From NCBI RefSeq assembly GCF_003026285.1, contig NZ_PYOD01000001.1, positions 744,001 through 808,000 on the forward strand: a DNA stretch of 64,000 bases. The letters are read 5' to 3'. A model generated the notes under the pieces. The model ran no database searches, was not told the DNA's origin, and saw only the letters and a list, made by a program, of their open reading frames with translations. The stretch's first letter is position 1. Every line of letters begins with the position of its first letter. A program made the position numbers and the translations under genes. Below, piece after piece: positions 1 through 10,938 of this stretch. This stretch comes from Photobacterium profundum. Its GTDB lineage: Bacteria > Pseudomonadota > Gammaproteobacteria > Enterobacterales > Vibrionaceae.

Positions 1-271
1 ATATTACCGTGATGGCAAGTGTATTGATGAGAATGGTACACTTGGAGGTTCGGCACTAACCATGATAGAAGCGGTTAGAAACAGTGTCGAACACGCAGGT
101 ATCGCTCTGGATGAAGTGATTCGCATGGCTACCCTCTATCCAGCACGAGCTATTCGTGTTGATGATAAATTGGGAGCAATCAAAAAAGGCATGGTTGCTA
201 ACTTTGCTATTTTCGATCGCGATTACAACATTCGAGCGACTGTTGTTAACGGTGAATACGAGCAGAATTAA
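1..271 (+). CDS. nagA: N-acetylglucosamine-6-phosphate deacetylase, C-terminal fragment
   Basis: This is the last ~89 codons of NagA, open through the left window edge in the frame that starts at base 2. NagA hydrolyses N-acetylglucosamine-6-phosphate to glucosamine-6-phosphate and acetate in the cytoplasm. The visible part carries the family C-terminal blocks [24 protein letters not shown] and the short beta segment near the end. The stop at 269-271 lies 3 bases before the nagC start, so the two genes are almost certainly co-transcribed, as in other gammaproteobacteria. The catalytic metal site lies outside the window. Confidence 0.95.
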   Translation, partial: YYRDGKCIDENGTLGGSALTMIEAVRNSVEHAGIALDEVIRMATLYPARAIRVDDKLGAIKKGMVANFAIFDRDYNIRATVVNGEYEQN

Positions 272-274
272 AAT

Positions 275-1489
275 ATGACAGGCGGACAAATTGGTAATGT
301 AGATCTGGTTAAACAGCTTAACAGTGCAGCTGTTTACAGATTAATAGACTTGCAAGGCCCTATATCACGGATTCAGGTTGCAGACGTGAGTCAGCTTGCG
401 CCTGCAAGTGTTACTAAGATTACCCGCCAGTTGCTTGAGCGCGGCTTAATAAAAGAGGTCGCGCAACAAGCCTCTACCGGTGGTAGACGTGCTATTTCGC
501 TGACAACTGAGTCAGCCGCTTTCCACTCCATTGCAATTCGCCTTGGACGAAATTATATCGAGATTACGCTGTATGACCTCAGTGGTAAGCATATTACAAG
601 TGCTGCGCATAATTTCTATTACACGACCCAACAAGAACTGACAGATGGATTATTAAGCCATATTCGTCGGTTTATTTCCGGTAATCAGAACGTAATAAAA
701 GAACTTGTTGCTTTTGGTATTACACTGCCAGGTTTAATTAACCCTGAAAAAGGCATTGTTGAATACATGCCTCATATCGATGTCGATAATTTCCCATTAG
801 CAGGTACAATCAAAGATAATTTTGGTGTGATTTGTTTTGTTGGCAATGATATCAGAGGCTTAGCACTTGCTGAGCATTACTTCGGCTCAAGCAAAGACTG
901 CAAAGACTCAATTCTTGTCAGTATGCACCATGGTACTGGTGCCGGTATTATCGTTAATGGTCAGGTATTTCTTGGGTTTAATCGTAACGTTGGTGAAATC
1001 GGACATATTCAAATCGACCCTCTTGGTGATAAATGCCAATGTGGTAACTTTGGTTGCTTAGAAACAGTAGCTTCAGATCCTGCAGTTGTTACACACGTTC
1101 AAGCACTTCTAGATCAAGGCTATCCAAGTAGCTTACAAGAGTTAGATGGCATTACGATGCTGTCAATTTGTGAGGCGGCAAACAACGGTGACGAACTTGC
1201 AAGCCAGGCATTAATTAAAGTGGGGAATCAGCTAGGCAAAGCCTTAGCGATGACAATCAACTTATTCAACCCTCAAAAAATAGTGATCGCGGGTAATATT
1301 ACTCAAGCAAAAAAGGTGGTTTTCCCTGCTATCCGACGTTGCGTTGAAACTCAATCACTTTCTACATTTAATAAAGACTTACCAATCGTTGCATCGGAGC
1401 TATACAACCAACCTACCATTGGCGCTTTCTCTATGATTAAGCGTGCTATGCTAAATGGTGTACTTCTACAACGACTATTAGAAGACTGA
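275..1489 (+). CDS. nagC: N-acetylglucosamine operon repressor NagC (ROK family)
   Basis: This 404-residue protein has the length of enterobacterial NagC (about 406). An N-terminal winged helix-turn-helix (about residues 15-75) precedes a ROK sugar-sensor domain. The ROK zinc motif is intact: Cys254, Cys256 and Cys261 in KCQCGNFGCLE, with a GHIQ histidine just before it. Family knowledge: it represses nag and related chitin/amino-sugar genes and is released by GlcNAc-6-phosphate. The start is 3 bases after the nagA stop, which suggests translational coupling. A strong hairpin follows at 1550-1580. Confidence 0.96.
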   Translation: MTGGQIGNVDLVKQLNSAAVYRLIDLQGPISRIQVADVSQLAPASVTKITRQLLERGLIKEVAQQASTGGRRAISLTTESAAFHSIAIRLGRNYIEITLYDLSGKHITSAAHNFYYTTQQELTDGLLSHIRRFISGNQNVIKELVAFGITLPGLINPEKGIVEYMPHIDVDNFPLAGTIKDNFGVICFVGNDIRGLALAEHYFGSSKDCKDSILVSMHHGTGAGIIVNGQVFLGFNRNVGEIGHIQIDPLGDKCQCGNFGCLETVASDPAVVTHVQALLDQGYPSSLQELDGITMLSICEAANNGDELASQALIKVGNQLGKALAMTINLFNPQKIVIAGNITQAKKVVFPAIRRCVETQSLSTFNKDLPIVASELYNQPTIGAFSMIKRAMLNGVLLQRLLED

Positions 1490-1549
1490 TAGTGCTCATA
1501 AATTAATGCTGACTTAATATAGCTAATTAATTTGTAACAATTTATTTTT

Positions 1550-1580
1550 AAGGGGGAGTGTCAGACAGACATTCCCCCTT
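1550..1580. terminator. Hairpin downstream of nagC
   Basis: The arms AAGGGGGAGTGTC and GACATTCCCCCTT pair over 13 positions with one G-T pair and a 5-base loop. There is no clear T-tract on the plus side, so it may act as a Rho-assisted stop or 3' stabiliser of the nag transcript. Confidence 0.6.
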
Positions 1581-1710
1581 ATGCTATATTACGCGCAAAA
1601 CATCAGCTGAAGCTTAAATATTATATCGATGATACTAATGGGCACTCAAAAAGCACCGTTAGAACTATATTATATTTTAAGCTCTAAATTAAAGGATTGT
1701 CACTCCGGCT

Positions 1711-3297
1711 ATGGAACTCGTTTTCGTTATTGCCGCATTTCTTGCAGGCTTCATTGCCTTGAGGTGCAAACTTCCTCCCTTAGTGGGCTTTTTATTGGCG
1801 GGCTTTGCCCTTAATAGTGCTGGCTTTCATTCAACCGAAACGCTTACAGTATTAGCTGATCTTGGTGTAACACTTTTATTGTTCACCATTGGTTTGAAAC
1901 TTGATGTAAAAACGCTACTAGCCAAAGAAATTTGGGGAGGGGCAACACTTCATAATTTACTGTCTACAGCATTATTTACGTTGGCGTTACTGGGTTTTAA
2001 ACAGCTAGGCATTGGCATGCTGGCTGACTTAGAACTAATGCAACTCGCACTGCTGGCTTTTGCGCTCTCGTTTTCAAGTACGGTATTTGCGATAAAAGCA
2101 TTACAAGAAAAAGGAGAGCTCAACGCAACATACGGTACTCTCGCCATTGGTATCCTCATTATGCAGGATATTTTTGCCGTTCTTTTCCTCACTTTTTCAA
2201 CCGGTAAAATACCCGAAATTACAGCACTAGGTTTATTTGCCCTTCCTTTATTGCGACCACTTATGTTCAAAGTTTTGGATAAAGCTGGGCACGGTGAAAT
2301 GCTCGTACTTTATGCTATTTTCCTTGCATTAGTTGCAGGCGCGGGTTTATTTGAATTAGTCGGCATGAAAGCCGATCTTGGTGCACTAATTCTTGGCATG
2401 ATGCTAGCCGCTCACCCTAAAGCATCAGAAATGTCGAAAACCCTCTTTAATTTAAAAGAGTTATTACTCGTCTGCTTCTTCCTCAATATAGGCTTAGCAG
2501 AACAACCAACGTTTGATGGCTTTTTAATGGCAATTCTATTACTACTGCTATTACCGATTAAAGGATTACTTTATTACGTTATCTTCAACTTTAGTCGCTA
2601 TCGTGTTCGTACATCTTTATTGGGTACACTCACGTTATTTAACTACAGTGAATTTGGACTTATTGTGAGTGGCATGGCATACAAGCTAGGCTGGTTACCA
2701 GGCAACTTCCTTGTCGCCATCGCCATTGCTGTATCGTTATCATTCTTAATTGCAGCACCACTCAACAGTATGGGACATCGACTTTATACAGAGGCATCAA
2801 AATGGCTCAAAGAATATGCCCCTGAAAAGCTCAACGCAAATGATCAGCTCATTGATCTAGGTGATGCAAAAATACTCATTTTAGGTATGGGTCGTATTGG
2901 CACTGGTGCCTACGATGAGCTTGTTATCCGTTATGGAAAGCAAGTCATTGGTGTTGAAAACCGTGAAGATTCAGCACTGAATCATCGCAATGAAGGACGT
3001 AATGTCATTCATGGTGACGCCACTGACCCCGACTTTTGGGCAAGAGTCATCGCTAATCACCGTATTAAATTAATTTTATTGGCAATGCCACATAGCCAAG
3101 CAAATACCTTTGCTTTAGAACAGGTTAACTTGCGTAGTTTCGATGGGAAAGTGGCAGCTATTGCTAAATATAATGACGATGAAGAACTGCTTCATGAGCT
3201 AGGCGTAGATGCCGCTTTTAATATCTACAACGAAGCAGGAAGTGGTTTTGCTCGCCATGTATGTGAGCACTTAGAACCAAAGATTAAACCTATTTAA
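1711..3297 (+). CDS. CPA2-family monovalent cation:proton antiporter with RCK domain
   Basis: This is an inner-membrane Na+/H+ or K+/H+ antiporter-like protein of 528 residues. Residues 1-370 form about 11-12 hydrophobic segments, opening with a repeat typical of the Na+/H+ exchanger fold (LPPLVGFLLAGF). Residues 385-520 form a cytosolic RCK/TrkA-N nucleotide-binding domain with the Rossmann signature LILGMGRIGTGAY. This resembles KefB/KefC/YbaL architecture, but I cannot tell which subgroup it belongs to, so no symbol is given. A weak AAAGGA lies 14 bases upstream of the ATG. It is a single gene between two terminators. Ion specificity cannot be read from the sequence. Confidence 0.85.
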   Translation: MELVFVIAAFLAGFIALRCKLPPLVGFLLAGFALNSAGFHSTETLTVLADLGVTLLLFTIGLKLDVKTLLAKEIWGGATLHNLLSTALFTLALLGFKQLGIGMLADLELMQLALLAFALSFSSTVFAIKALQEKGELNATYGTLAIGILIMQDIFAVLFLTFSTGKIPEITALGLFALPLLRPLMFKVLDKAGHGEMLVLYAIFLALVAGAGLFELVGMKADLGALILGMMLAAHPKASEMSKTLFNLKELLLVCFFLNIGLAEQPTFDGFLMAILLLLLLPIKGLLYYVIFNFSRYRVRTSLLGTLTLFNYSEFGLIVSGMAYKLGWLPGNFLVAIAIAVSLSFLIAAPLNSMGHRLYTEASKWLKEYAPEKLNANDQLIDLGDAKILILGMGRIGTGAYDELVIRYGKQVIGVENREDSALNHRNEGRNVIHGDATDPDFWARVIANHRIKLILLAMPHSQANTFALEQVNLRSFDGKVAAIAKYNDDEELLHELGVDAAFNIYNEAGSGFARHVCEHLEPKIKPI

Positions 3298-3333
3298 CCT
3301 CAACTCGGGATAAGAAAGCCCCATAAACAAATC

Positions 3334-3363
3334 AACGGCAGCTTCGGCTGCCGTTTGTTTTTT
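3334..3363 (+). terminator. Intrinsic terminator of the antiporter gene
   Basis: A perfect 9-bp stem (AACGGCAGC / GCTGCCGTT) closes a stable TTCG tetraloop and is followed by TGTTTTTT. This is a textbook Rho-independent terminator. Confidence 0.9.
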
Positions 3364-3515
3364 CGTACGAAAAAACGACCACAATTAGATTTAATTCGGA
3401 AAAAATCAATTTAACTGAATGATATTCACTACAGGCTATTTTCTTTAACTGAACGAATGTTTTTTATTGCATTTACTTACAGAATACGCAATTTTAACAA
3501 TCAGAAAGGGAAAAG

Positions 3516-3542
3516 ATGAAAGCCGTCTATAAATCTAACTAG
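3516..3542 (+). CDS. Possible 8-codon leader peptide upstream of asnB
   Basis: ATG at 3516, preceded by AGAAAGGGAAAAG (a good ribosome-binding site), opens the peptide MKAVYKSN, which ends in an Asn codon just before TAG. It lies 66 bases before the asnB start. An attenuating leader would be attractive for an asparagine gene, but a single Asn codon and no clear antiterminator pair make this speculative. Confidence 0.2.
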   Translation: MKAVYKSN

Positions 3543-3608
3543 ACGCTGGAATCTTAACCCGAAAGAATTTAGGGATAGAATTAAAACCGTTTGGTTGGAG
3601 TGGAAAGT

Positions 3609-5276
3609 ATGTGTTCAGTATTTGGTATCTTAGACATTAAAAGTGATCCATCAACATTGCGTGCGACTGCACTAGAAATGTCAAAAAAGATGCGTCACCG
3701 TGGTCCTGATTGGTCAGGTATCTATTCATCGGATAAAGCAATTCTTGTGCATGAACGCCTAGCAATTGTGGATTTGAATAGCGGCGAGCAGCCACTTTAC
3801 AACCAAGATAAAACACATGTTTTAGCGGTTAATGGTGAGATTTATAACCACAAGGAATTAAGTGCAGAATTTGCACCAGACTACCCTTTCCAAACCGAAT
3901 CTGATTGTGAAATCATTTTAGCTCTATATAAAGAGAAAGGGCCTGAACTGCTTGATTACCTAAACGGTATCTTTGGCTTTATTCTTTATGATGCGGTTGA
4001 AGATGCGTATTTAATCGGACGTGACCATATTGGTATTATCCCGCTATACCAAGGTTATGACGAACATGGTAACTATTATATTGCGTCTGAAATGAAAGCA
4101 CTTGTACCAATCTGTAAAACCATCAGTGAATTCCCTCCTGGAAGCTTTCTATGGAGCAAGAAAGGGGAACCAACACGTTACTACAAACGTGACTGGATGG
4201 AATTTGAGACGGTTGCTGATGCACCAACAGACAAAGTGGCGCTAAAAGATGCACTAGAAAGTGCAGTTAAACGCCAATTAATGACAGATGTACCTTATGG
4301 TGTACTACTTTCTGGCGGATTAGATTCATCGATTATTTCAGCTATCACCAAGAAATTTGCTGCTCGTCGTATTGAAGATGATGAGAAATCGCAAGCTTGG
4401 TGGCCAACATTGCACTCTTTTGCTGTCGGCCTAGAAAATGCGCCAGACCTTAAAGCTGCAAAAGTTGTCGCAGATAGTATTGGCACTGTTCACCACGAGC
4501 TGACTTACACGATTCAAGAAGGTATCGATGCAATTCGTGACGTGATTTACCACATTGAAACATACGATGTAACAACAATTCGTGCATCGACACCTATGTA
4601 TTTAATGTCACGAAAAATCCGTGCAATGGGCATTAAAATGGTACTTTCTGGTGAGGGCGCCGACGAAGTATTCGGTGGCTACTTATACTTCCACAAAGCA
4701 CCTAACAAGCGTGAATTCCATGAAGAAACAGTACGTAAGCTACTAGCGTTGAACATGTTTGACTGTGCTCGAGCAAACAAATCGATGGCGGCTTGGGGCA
4801 TTGAAGCACGTGTACCTTTCTTAGATAAAGAATTCTTAGAAGTTGCAATGCGCATTAACCCAGAAGATAAGATGTGTGGCAACGGTAAGATGGAAAAGCA
4901 TATCCTACGTGAGTGTTTTGAAGATCACCTACCAGAATCAGTTGCATGGCGCCAAAAAGAACAGTTTTCTGATGGTGTAGGCTATAGCTGGATTGATAGT
5001 CTAAAAGAAGTCGCTGAAGCTAAAGTCACTGAGCAACAACTAGAGACAGCGAGCTTCCGATTCCCGTACAACACGCCAACAACCAAAGAAGGCTATATGT
5101 ACCGTGAAATCTTTGAAGAGCTATTTCCACTAGAAAGCGCTGCCAAGTGTGTTCCTGGTGGCCCGTCAATCGCATGCTCAAGCGCTAAAGCTATAGAGTG
5201 GGATGAGAGTTTCAAGAACAGTGCAGATCCTTCAGGACGCGCTATTGCAGCCGTTCACAACGAAGCTTATAAATAA
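3609..5276 (+). CDS. asnB: Asparagine synthetase B (glutamine-hydrolysing)
   Basis: This cytoplasmic enzyme makes asparagine from aspartate, glutamine and ATP. The start is set at 3609 because the mature protein must begin Met-Cys2, the catalytic nucleophile of class II glutamine amidotransferases (MCSVFGIL). GGAG sits 8 bases upstream. An upstream TTG in frame at 3591 would bury the cysteine. The product has 555 residues, matching E. coli AsnB (554). The N-terminal glutaminase contains RHRGPDWSG. The synthetase domain has the pyrophosphate loop SGGLDSS at residues 235-241 and the SGEGADEVFGGY block. A bidirectional terminator follows at 5343-5372. Confidence 0.97.
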   Translation: MCSVFGILDIKSDPSTLRATALEMSKKMRHRGPDWSGIYSSDKAILVHERLAIVDLNSGEQPLYNQDKTHVLAVNGEIYNHKELSAEFAPDYPFQTESDCEIILALYKEKGPELLDYLNGIFGFILYDAVEDAYLIGRDHIGIIPLYQGYDEHGNYYIASEMKALVPICKTISEFPPGSFLWSKKGEPTRYYKRDWMEFETVADAPTDKVALKDALESAVKRQLMTDVPYGVLLSGGLDSSIISAITKKFAARRIEDDEKSQAWWPTLHSFAVGLENAPDLKAAKVVADSIGTVHHELTYTIQEGIDAIRDVIYHIETYDVTTIRASTPMYLMSRKIRAMGIKMVLSGEGADEVFGGYLYFHKAPNKREFHEETVRKLLALNMFDCARANKSMAAWGIEARVPFLDKEFLEVAMRINPEDKMCGNGKMEKHILRECFEDHLPESVAWRQKEQFSDGVGYSWIDSLKEVAEAKVTEQQLETASFRFPYNTPTTKEGYMYREIFEELFPLESAAKCVPGGPSIACSSAKAIEWDESFKNSADPSGRAIAAVHNEAYK

Positions 5277-5342
5277 AAGCATATAGAGAGGCGAGTTTAC
5301 ACTCTCCCCTCTTCTTTGTTCAAATTAGCGCAGATATAAAAT

Positions 5343-5372
5343 AAAAAAACCGCCATCTTCGGCGGTTTTTTT
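5343..5372. terminator. Bidirectional terminator between asnB and gsk
   Basis: AAAAAAACCGCC and GGCGGTTTTTTT pair around a 6-base loop. With T-runs on both strands it can stop the convergent asnB and gsk transcripts. Confidence 0.92.
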
Positions 5373-5417
5373 ATTCTCGAAACTCGGTTCTAGAAACTCA
5401 TAACTCTATACTGAAAC

Positions 5418-6722
5418 TTAACGCTCCCAGTATGCTTCTTCCAGACTATCTTCACGCTCAGGCAAGCCACGAGAAAGACGCGGAGAGTGCTGTGCAAGCA
5501 CTTCGTAGCTCACTCGGTTTGCATATAAACATACCTGTGAGAATGAAGAATACGTTAGGAAGCTCTGCTGATGCTTACTTGAATTCGGCACATTCTCTTT
5601 GTGGTAATGATTGGCAGACATATCATGCAGCAGTGCTGATAGTGCGCCATCACCCGCGCCATTGGTATTCTTAATACGCTCTGGGCCACCCATGTAAGGT
5701 GCAATGTGCGAATACGCTTTAATTGGCGTTTCACATTCTGTTTTCAGCATTGGGCGGCTAAATTCATAACGGTTAAATTCAGCAATTTCACCCGGTAACA
5801 ATGGTAAGCTAGTTTCACGCTTCGCAGTATCTTCTGTGTAGCCTGCAGTATAAAGACCAACAGGACCCGCGGTACATAAAACAAGATCAACCCATTCCAG
5901 AGTCTTATCTGAAGCAACTAATGGATCTGACTCTCCAGTAAGTGCTTCAGCTTCATCTTCGTTCATCGCAACAACAGTCACATGCTCACGAAGAAAGTCA
6001 CGCCACCATTGTGGATCATCTTCGATAACAAACTTTGTACCCAGCGTAAGTACAACAGGTACATCATATTTCTTGGCAAATTCGATCGCTCGCATCGTTG
6101 CTTCTGGCATTGGGTCACCATCTTTACAACGAACAAGGTAAGCCGTTAGCACAAGTGCTGCAGCTGTTTCGAAAATAGACTCAGGAATATTATCAGGATG
6201 CAGTTGGTTCATGCGTCCTTCATTTATGGCGAAAGTACGTTCACCATCTTTAGACATTAGCGCAAAACAACGGCCAATAGGACCCACTACAGGTTGAAGG
6301 AAGTTCATATCCATACGGCTAGAGGTATTACAAAGATAACGGTATGCATAGCTACCAATTTCAATATCTTTGCTCATAACACCTAATAGCACTGATTTAT
6401 CATCAGCCAATACAGAGTAGTTGTGTAATGTATTGCCAATCGTGCCACCCGCAAATTCATGCGTAATGAGATTATTGTCTTTTAATTCACGGTATAGCTC
6501 TTCTGCTTTTTCATCAGTGATGACAAGCGAGTGCCCTTTACTTAGCTCATAGCGTTCCAGGAATTCGTCATCAACATACGCTTCAATATCAACCAAAGTC
6601 TGATCAATACCGACCACATGAGTACGAGTTAAACGCTTTTCTTGTTTCGTTTGACTTAAAAGCGGATCACGAGCATGTACTGGAAAGTAATGCTTTGATT
6701 TTCGTTGGCCTGGAAATTTCAT
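5418..6722 (-). CDS. gsk: Inosine-guanosine kinase
   Basis: This purine salvage enzyme phosphorylates inosine and guanosine to IMP and GMP. The 434 residues match E. coli Gsk (434) from the MKFPGQRKSKHYFP start to the LPEREDSLEEAYWER end. It is a PfkB/ribokinase-fold protein with the anion-hole/catalytic-base motif NTNGAGDGA near residue 360 and the GGTIGNT substrate-side block near residue 90. It is convergent with asnB and is followed upstream by hemH in the same direction. Its position in the gsk-hemH-adk-htpG series matches the order known in enterics. Confidence 0.97.
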   Translation of the reverse strand: MKFPGQRKSKHYFPVHARDPLLSQTKQEKRLTRTHVVGIDQTLVDIEAYVDDEFLERYELSKGHSLVITDEKAEELYRELKDNNLITHEFAGGTIGNTLHNYSVLADDKSVLLGVMSKDIEIGSYAYRYLCNTSSRMDMNFLQPVVGPIGRCFALMSKDGERTFAINEGRMNQLHPDNIPESIFETAAALVLTAYLVRCKDGDPMPEATMRAIEFAKKYDVPVVLTLGTKFVIEDDPQWWRDFLREHVTVVAMNEDEAEALTGESDPLVASDKTLEWVDLVLCTAGPVGLYTAGYTEDTAKRETSLPLLPGEIAEFNRYEFSRPMLKTECETPIKAYSHIAPYMGGPERIKNTNGAGDGALSALLHDMSANHYHKENVPNSSKHQQSFLTYSSFSQVCLYANRVSYEVLAQHSPRLSRGLPEREDSLEEAYWER

Positions 6723-6843
6723 GTAAATGGGCTGTCTGTTGTGAGATTTTTGTGGATTCTATCACACAATATAGTACAAAAAATACTGAGCTCTCACAGT
6801 TTTTAAGAGCTCAATAAAGATATCTCAACGACGCAAACCTTTG

Positions 6844-7812
6844 CTACCAACCCTGAGTGTGCTGAATAACCAAATTTTCCATCATGCGAATATGTGCTTC
6901 GTTATCGTTTAAACATGGAATCAAATTAAAAACTTCGCCCCCAGCGTTTATAAAGGTTTCTTTGCATTGCTCTGCAATTTCTTCCAATGTCTCTAAACAA
7001 TCAACAGAAAAAGCAGGACACATAACGTCTAACCGTTTAACGCCTTTTTTAGCCAATGCTTCAATAGTCGCTTCAGTATATGGCTGCAACCATTCTTCAC
7101 GACCGAAAATTGATTGGTAACTCATACTCATATTTTCACGAGGCATTGCCAGCTTTTCAGCCAGTTTTTCGGTTGTAGTATGACAATGCTTAGGGTACGG
7201 ATCACCGTTATCTGCATAACGTTTGGGAATACCATGATAAGAACACAGTAAATAATCTGGCTTACCGTTTTCAGCCCAGAACTCTGAAGCAGATAGTGCT
7301 AACGCATCAATATAATCAGGGTGATCAAAGTAATGATTAATAAAACGTAACTCTGGAATATAAGGCTGTTGTTTTAGCTCTTTTGCAATACGATCAAAAA
7401 CAGCAGCTGTGGTTGTACCCGAATATTGAGGGTACAAAGGCAATACCACCACGTTGTCGCAGCCTTGCTGCTTTAATTCGGCTAAACCCGTTGAAATGCT
7501 TGGCGTACCATACGTCATACCGAGTGCCACTGGCACATTTAGCTGTTTTTCTAGCGCTTGTCGCTGACGCAGAGAATACACCATTAACGGAGAACCCTCT
7601 TCCATCCATACTGACTGATAAAGCTTGGCTACTTTAGGCGAGCGAATGGGTAAAATAACACCATGTAAAATAGGGCACCAAAGCCAACGGGTCATATCAA
7701 CAACACGCTTATCATGCAGGAATTCAGCTAAGAAACGCTTGATTGCCGCCGACGATGCTTCATCGGGCGTGCCTAAATTGACTAATAAGACGCCATAGTT
7801 ATTATTTTTCAT
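6844..7812 (-). CDS. hemH: Ferrochelatase
   Basis: This enzyme inserts ferrous iron into protoporphyrin IX, the last step of heme synthesis, at the membrane surface. The sequence shows NLGTPDE at the N-terminus, the metal-site histidine in [11 protein letters not shown] and the acidic block CLETLEEI. I chose ATG at 7812 ([16 protein letters not shown], 322 residues), which matches the family length of about 320. In-frame starts at 7833 and 7878 would add a 7-22 residue extension without a Shine-Dalgarno site. The ribosome-binding site at 7812 (GGGTGG) is itself weak, so the exact start is uncertain. Confidence 0.94.
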   Translation of the reverse strand: MKNNNYGVLLVNLGTPDEASSAAIKRFLAEFLHDKRVVDMTRWLWCPILHGVILPIRSPKVAKLYQSVWMEEGSPLMVYSLRQRQALEKQLNVPVALGMTYGTPSISTGLAELKQQGCDNVVVLPLYPQYSGTTTAAVFDRIAKELKQQPYIPELRFINHYFDHPDYIDALALSASEFWAENGKPDYLLCSYHGIPKRYADNGDPYPKHCHTTTEKLAEKLAMPRENMSMSYQSIFGREEWLQPYTEATIEALAKKGVKRLDVMCPAFSVDCLETLEEIAEQCKETFINAGGEVFNLIPCLNDNEAHIRMMENLVIQHTQGW

Positions 7813-8002
7813 TGCCACCCACTGCACATTCATCAAAATCAAGAATAAGTCTATCTTATCATTAAGCGACGAATTCAAGCTTTATAAACCAAAGAAAATA
7901 TAACGTTTGATATTGCCTTTTCAATTACTGAATCAACGATATATATACCATTATTCCTAAATCACCTAGATCAACGCCCTGATCTGCTAAAATAAGGACA
8001 TA

Positions 8003-8039
8003 AAAAAAGCGAGTAACCTAAAGGTTTACTCGCTTTTTC
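8003..8039 (-). terminator. Terminator downstream of adk
   Basis: AAAAAGCGAGTAAACC-like arms pair around 8005-8037 (GCGAGTAA-CC with GG-TTTACTCGC). The run of A at 8002-8008 supplies the T-tract on the minus strand just after the adk stop. Confidence 0.85.
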
Positions 8040-8061
8040 TTACTGGTAATAAAACCAATAA

Positions 8062-8745
<684 letters not shown>

Positions 8746-8922
8746 TTATCGTTTTTAAAACCTGTAATTTAAATAACGCTAAAAAACATCGGATTTAAAA
8801 AGGGTAACTTTGAAGACATGGAAAATACACTGAATAGCCCCTACTCGCAAGCCTAGAGCCCGTCTTGCCTGCGATTACATGCGTTATCAGAATACAATTT
8901 GATACAAAAACGAAAACAAACA

Positions 8923-8955
8923 ATGCCTGATACTAAGATAATCAGTATCAGGCAT
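8923..8955 (-). terminator. Terminator of htpG
   Basis: A 12-bp perfect inverted repeat (ATGCCTGATACT / AGTATCAGGCAT) is followed on the minus strand by TGTTTGTTTTCGTTTTT. It lies immediately after the htpG stop. Confidence 0.9.
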
Positions 8956-8963
8956 AAAAGCGA

Positions 8964-10868
8964 TTAGGCCTTAATCAAAAGCTTGTTCACCGCAGCAACA
9001 TACTGTGATGGGTCTTCTAATGAACCACGCTCAGCTAACATCGCTTGGCCAAGTAACAGCTCAACCCAACGACCGAATGTTTCTTCATCCGCTTCGTTCG
9101 CCATTTGCTTCACTAAACCATGCTCTGGGTTAATCTCGAAAATGTACTGCACTTCAGGTGCATCATGACCAGCAGCAGCAAGTAATTTTGCCATCTGTGT
9201 GCCCATCTCATTTTCGTCGGTTACAACAACTGCTGGCGTATCATGTAGCTTGAACGTTGTGCGCACGTCTTTAACACGAGCACCAAGGTAACCTTTTGCA
9301 CGTTCAACAACTGATTTGAATTCTTCTTCTGCTTCTTTTTGCTTTTCTTTATCTTCTTCGTTTTCAAACTTAGAAAGATCAAGATCTGCTTTGGTAATTG
9401 CTTGGAACTGCTTACCGTCGAATTCAGGTAATTGGCTCATCAACCATTCATCAATACGATCGTGCATTAAAATAACCTCTAAACCTTTCGCGCGAAATTG
9501 CTCAAGGTGAGGGCTATTCTTTGCAGCAGTAAAGCTGTCAGCCGTTAAGAAATAAATTTTCTCTTGATCTTCTTTCATACGTGATACGTAATCAGCTAAA
9601 GATACTGTTTGATCAGCTGTATCGTTCTCTGTAGAACTAAAGCGAAGTAAATTAGCAATTTTTTCTCGATTCGAGAAATCTTCAGCAGGGCCTTCTTTTA
9701 GCACTTGACCAAATTCAGTCCAAAAAGTCTGATATTTTTCTGCATCGTTCTTTGCCATACGATCCAACATGCTAAGTGCACGCTTCGTACATGCTTTACG
9801 TAGCGCTTGAGTAACCTTGTTATCTTGCAAGATTTCACGAGAAACGTTTAGCGGTAAATCATTTGAATCAATCAGACCACGCATGAAACGTAGGTAGCTT
9901 GGCATAAACTGCTGAGCATCATCCATGATAAACACACGCTGAACGTATAGCTTAAGACCATGCTTGCTATCGCGATTGTTCATGTCCCACGGGGCTGCAG
10001 ATGGAACATACAACAAGCTTGTGTAATCTTGCGTACCTTCTACACGGTTGTGGCTCCACGTTAATGGCTCAGCAAAGTCATGAGAAACATGGTTGTAGAA
10101 TTCTTTATATTCCTCTTCTGTTACTTCTGATTTATTACGTGTCCATAAGGCTTGAGCTTTATTTATTTGCTCCCACTTACTGCCTGTCGGTTTTCCTTCA
10201 TCATCGTTTTCAGTCACTAAGATATGAACAGGAATGCCAATATGATCAGAATACTTACCGATGATGTCACGTAAACGGTGCTCGTTTAAGAATTCAGTTT
10301 CATCATCACGCAAATGCAGAATAATATCCGTACCGCGTGTTGTTTTATTGATATCTTCAACGGTGTAGTCGCCTTCACCTTCAGATGTCCAACTTACACC
10401 TTTATCTGCAGTTTCACCCGCAGCTCGTGTGTTAACCGTTACTGATTTAGCCACGATAAAAGAAGAATAAAAACCAACACCAAACTGACCAATTAATTGC
10501 GAATCTTTTGATTCATCGTTGGTCAATTTAGAAAAGAAGTCTTTTGTACCTGATTTTGCAATCGTACCTAGATGTTCAATAACATCATCACGATTCATAC
10601 CAATGCCATTATCGCTAACGGTTAGCGTGCCCGCTTCTGCATTGAATGATAATTTCACACCGATATCGGCATCATTTTCAAATAAATCAGGTTGAGACAA
10701 AGCACGGAAGCGAAGCTTATCTGCAGCATCCGACGCATTAGAAATCAACTCACGCAAAAAAATCTCTTTATTCGAATATAAAGAATGAATCATCAAATGA
10801 AGTAATTGTTTGACTTCAGACTGAAAGCCACGCGTTTCCTTGTTGATATGTGTACCTTGTTCGCTCAT
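8964..10868 (-). CDS. htpG: Hsp90-family chaperone HtpG
   Basis: This 634-residue cytosolic ATP-dependent chaperone has a GHKL N-domain with [20 protein letters not shown] and [11 protein letters not shown], then middle and C-terminal dimerisation domains typical of bacterial Hsp90. E. coli HtpG has 624 residues. GGAG lies 8 bases before the ATG. The gene diverges from toxR across a 191-base promoter region, an arrangement known from vibrios. A heat-shock-type promoter is visible at 10907-10938. Confidence 0.98.
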   Translation of the reverse strand: MSEQGTHINKETRGFQSEVKQLLHLMIHSLYSNKEIFLRELISNASDAADKLRFRALSQPDLFENDADIGVKLSFNAEAGTLTVSDNGIGMNRDDVIEHLGTIAKSGTKDFFSKLTNDESKDSQLIGQFGVGFYSSFIVAKSVTVNTRAAGETADKGVSWTSEGEGDYTVEDINKTTRGTDIILHLRDDETEFLNEHRLRDIIGKYSDHIGIPVHILVTENDDEGKPTGSKWEQINKAQALWTRNKSEVTEEEYKEFYNHVSHDFAEPLTWSHNRVEGTQDYTSLLYVPSAAPWDMNNRDSKHGLKLYVQRVFIMDDAQQFMPSYLRFMRGLIDSNDLPLNVSREILQDNKVTQALRKACTKRALSMLDRMAKNDAEKYQTFWTEFGQVLKEGPAEDFSNREKIANLLRFSSTENDTADQTVSLADYVSRMKEDQEKIYFLTADSFTAAKNSPHLEQFRAKGLEVILMHDRIDEWLMSQLPEFDGKQFQAITKADLDLSKFENEEDKEKQKEAEEEFKSVVERAKGYLGARVKDVRTTFKLHDTPAVVVTDENEMGTQMAKLLAAAGHDAPEVQYIFEINPEHGLVKQMANEADEETFGRWVELLLGQAMLAERGSLEDPSQYVAAVNKLLIKA

Positions 10869-10906
10869 CGAGTACTCCGAAACAGTTAGTTTACGTAATT
10901 CATTAG

Positions 10907-10938
10907 ATATATATGGTCAAATAATGTATTTTCAACCT
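10907..10938 (-). promoter_or_regulatory. Putative sigma-32 heat-shock promoter of htpG
   Basis: On the minus strand GGTTGAA is followed after 14-15 bases by CCATATAT, close to the sigma-32 consensus (CTTGAA, then CCCCAT-T). It lies about 40-70 bases upstream of the htpG ATG. The fit is to the consensus only. Confidence 0.5.

Larger units (their letters stand above)
3298..3608. other. Antiporter-asnB intergenic region
   Basis: This ~310-base stretch holds the terminator at 3334-3363, an 18-bp perfect palindrome at 3358-3375, and a possible leader peptide at 3516-3542. The asnB promoter must lie between about 3380 and 3500, but no convincing -35/-10 pair stands out. Confidence 0.5.

Noticed and set aside
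3591-3608. TTG start for asnB
   Set aside because: It would place six residues before the catalytic Cys2, which must be N-terminal after Met removal.
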